A stretch of DNA of 64,000 bases, taken from positions 1-64,000 of the forward strand of contig NZ_JAOYTH010000020.1 of assembly GCF_025847205.1 (NCBI RefSeq). Direction: 5' to 3'. Positions 63,781 to 64,000 of this stretch are shown here, piece after piece. Position 1 is the stretch's first letter; each line of letters begins with the position of its first letter. The DNA is from Pararhizobium sp. YC-54 (GTDB lineage: Bacteria; Pseudomonadota; Alphaproteobacteria; Rhizobiales; Rhizobiaceae). The notes under the pieces were generated by a model that was not told the DNA's origin, did no database searches, and saw nothing but the letters and a program-made list of their open reading frames with translations. The position numbers and the translations under genes were made by a program.

Positions 63781-64000
63781 ATGAATTCAATCAGTTTAAC
63801 CCTTGCCAACTCCATCATCGGTCGTTGCTTTGCCCACGCAAAGGAAATGGGCTTCAAGCCGCTCAGTGTTGCCGTTCTAGATGCCGGGGGGCATCTAGTC
63901 GCCTTTCAGAAGCAAGACGGGGCATCTATGCTTCGATTTGAGATTGCATTTGGTAAGGCCTACGGTGCCTTGTCCGTCGGATTCGGTTCCCGTTGGCTCG
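63781..64000 (+). CDS. GlcG/HbpS-family protein, 5' part only
   Basis: The gene runs off the window after 73 codons. It begins [25 protein letters not shown] and has the family signature [37 protein letters not shown], typical of GlcG/HbpS (heme-degrading DUF336) proteins. These often lie in glycolate or small-acid catabolic operons. The ribosome binding site is weak (GTGAGA). The remaining half should lie beyond the right edge. Confidence 0.75.
   Translation, partial: MNSISLTLANSIIGRCFAHAKEMGFKPLSVAVLDAGGHLVAFQKQDGASMLRFEIAFGKAYGALSVGFGSRWL

Overview
This window looks like part of a large accessory plasmid of a member of the Rhizobiaceae (Rhizobium, Agrobacterium or Ensifer type). The main evidence is a complete repABC replication and partition operon. 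Divergent from it is a quorum-sensing gene traI heading a full trbBCDEJKLFGHI conjugation operon, the arrangement known from Ti and rhizobial symbiotic plasmids. No rRNA, intact tRNA or core housekeeping operon is visible.

Layout. (1) 0.1-5.6 kb: a leftward plasmid block with a methyltransferase-helicase cut off at its 3' end, a DUF1419 protein, a Toprim protein and a 59-residue protein. (2) 6-7.9 kb: an AbiEi/AbiEii type IV toxin-antitoxin pair. (3) 7.9-9.5 kb: an unrecognised protein coupled to a MarR regulator with a palindromic operator. (4) 9.9-24.6 kb: a large leftward catabolic cluster. It holds a polar amino acid-type ABC importer with three paralogous binding proteins, a YcbD-like aldehyde dehydrogenase, an enolase-superfamily dehydratase, an epimerase-type dehydrogenase, an RraA-type protein, an Ldh-type dehydrogenase, a shikimate dehydrogenase paralog, an aldose 1-epimerase, and an IclR regulator fused to an SMP-30/lactonase-like domain. 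Copies of a palindrome GTCTCA-N5-TGAGAC lie in its promoter gaps and probably mark the regulon of that fusion regulator. The gene set suits oxidative breakdown of a sugar acid to 2-oxoglutarate (inference).

(5) 25.2-34.4 kb: a defence island. Its first operon encodes an OLD-type ATPase/TOPRIM nuclease, a UvrD-like helicase and a reverse transcriptase with a long C-terminal extension. This resembles Gabija with an added RT and is the strongest candidate for an undescribed system here. A second operon encodes a nucleotidyltransferase-like protein, a fused XRE/ImmA protein and a beta-family (sce7725-like) protein; a convergent sce7726-like nuclease follows. (6) 34.5-37 kb: an RHE_PE00001-family protein and a divergent tyrosine recombinase, with a perfect dif-like site (11-7-11) between them that could serve plasmid dimer resolution. 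(7) 37-38 kb: a VOC protein and a dead DMT transporter.

(8) 38.2-42 kb: repC, a counter-transcribed RNA, repB and repA with two parS-like palindromes, followed by a control region with two tra boxes. (9) 42.3-52.6 kb: traI and trb genes, apparently intact. (10) 52.7-53.2 kb: a decayed resolvase. (11) 53.6-63.5 kb: a second nutrient cluster, with an EhuB-like ABC importer, a GlxA/AraC regulator, an ectoine hydrolase-like M24 protein, a PuuC-like aldehyde dehydrogenase, a threonine aldolase-like enzyme and a DadA-like oxidase. An IS5-type remnant lies inside it. The right edge carries a malate synthase G remnant and the start of a GlcG/HbpS-family gene. All assignments come from reading the sequence by eye; no database search was run.
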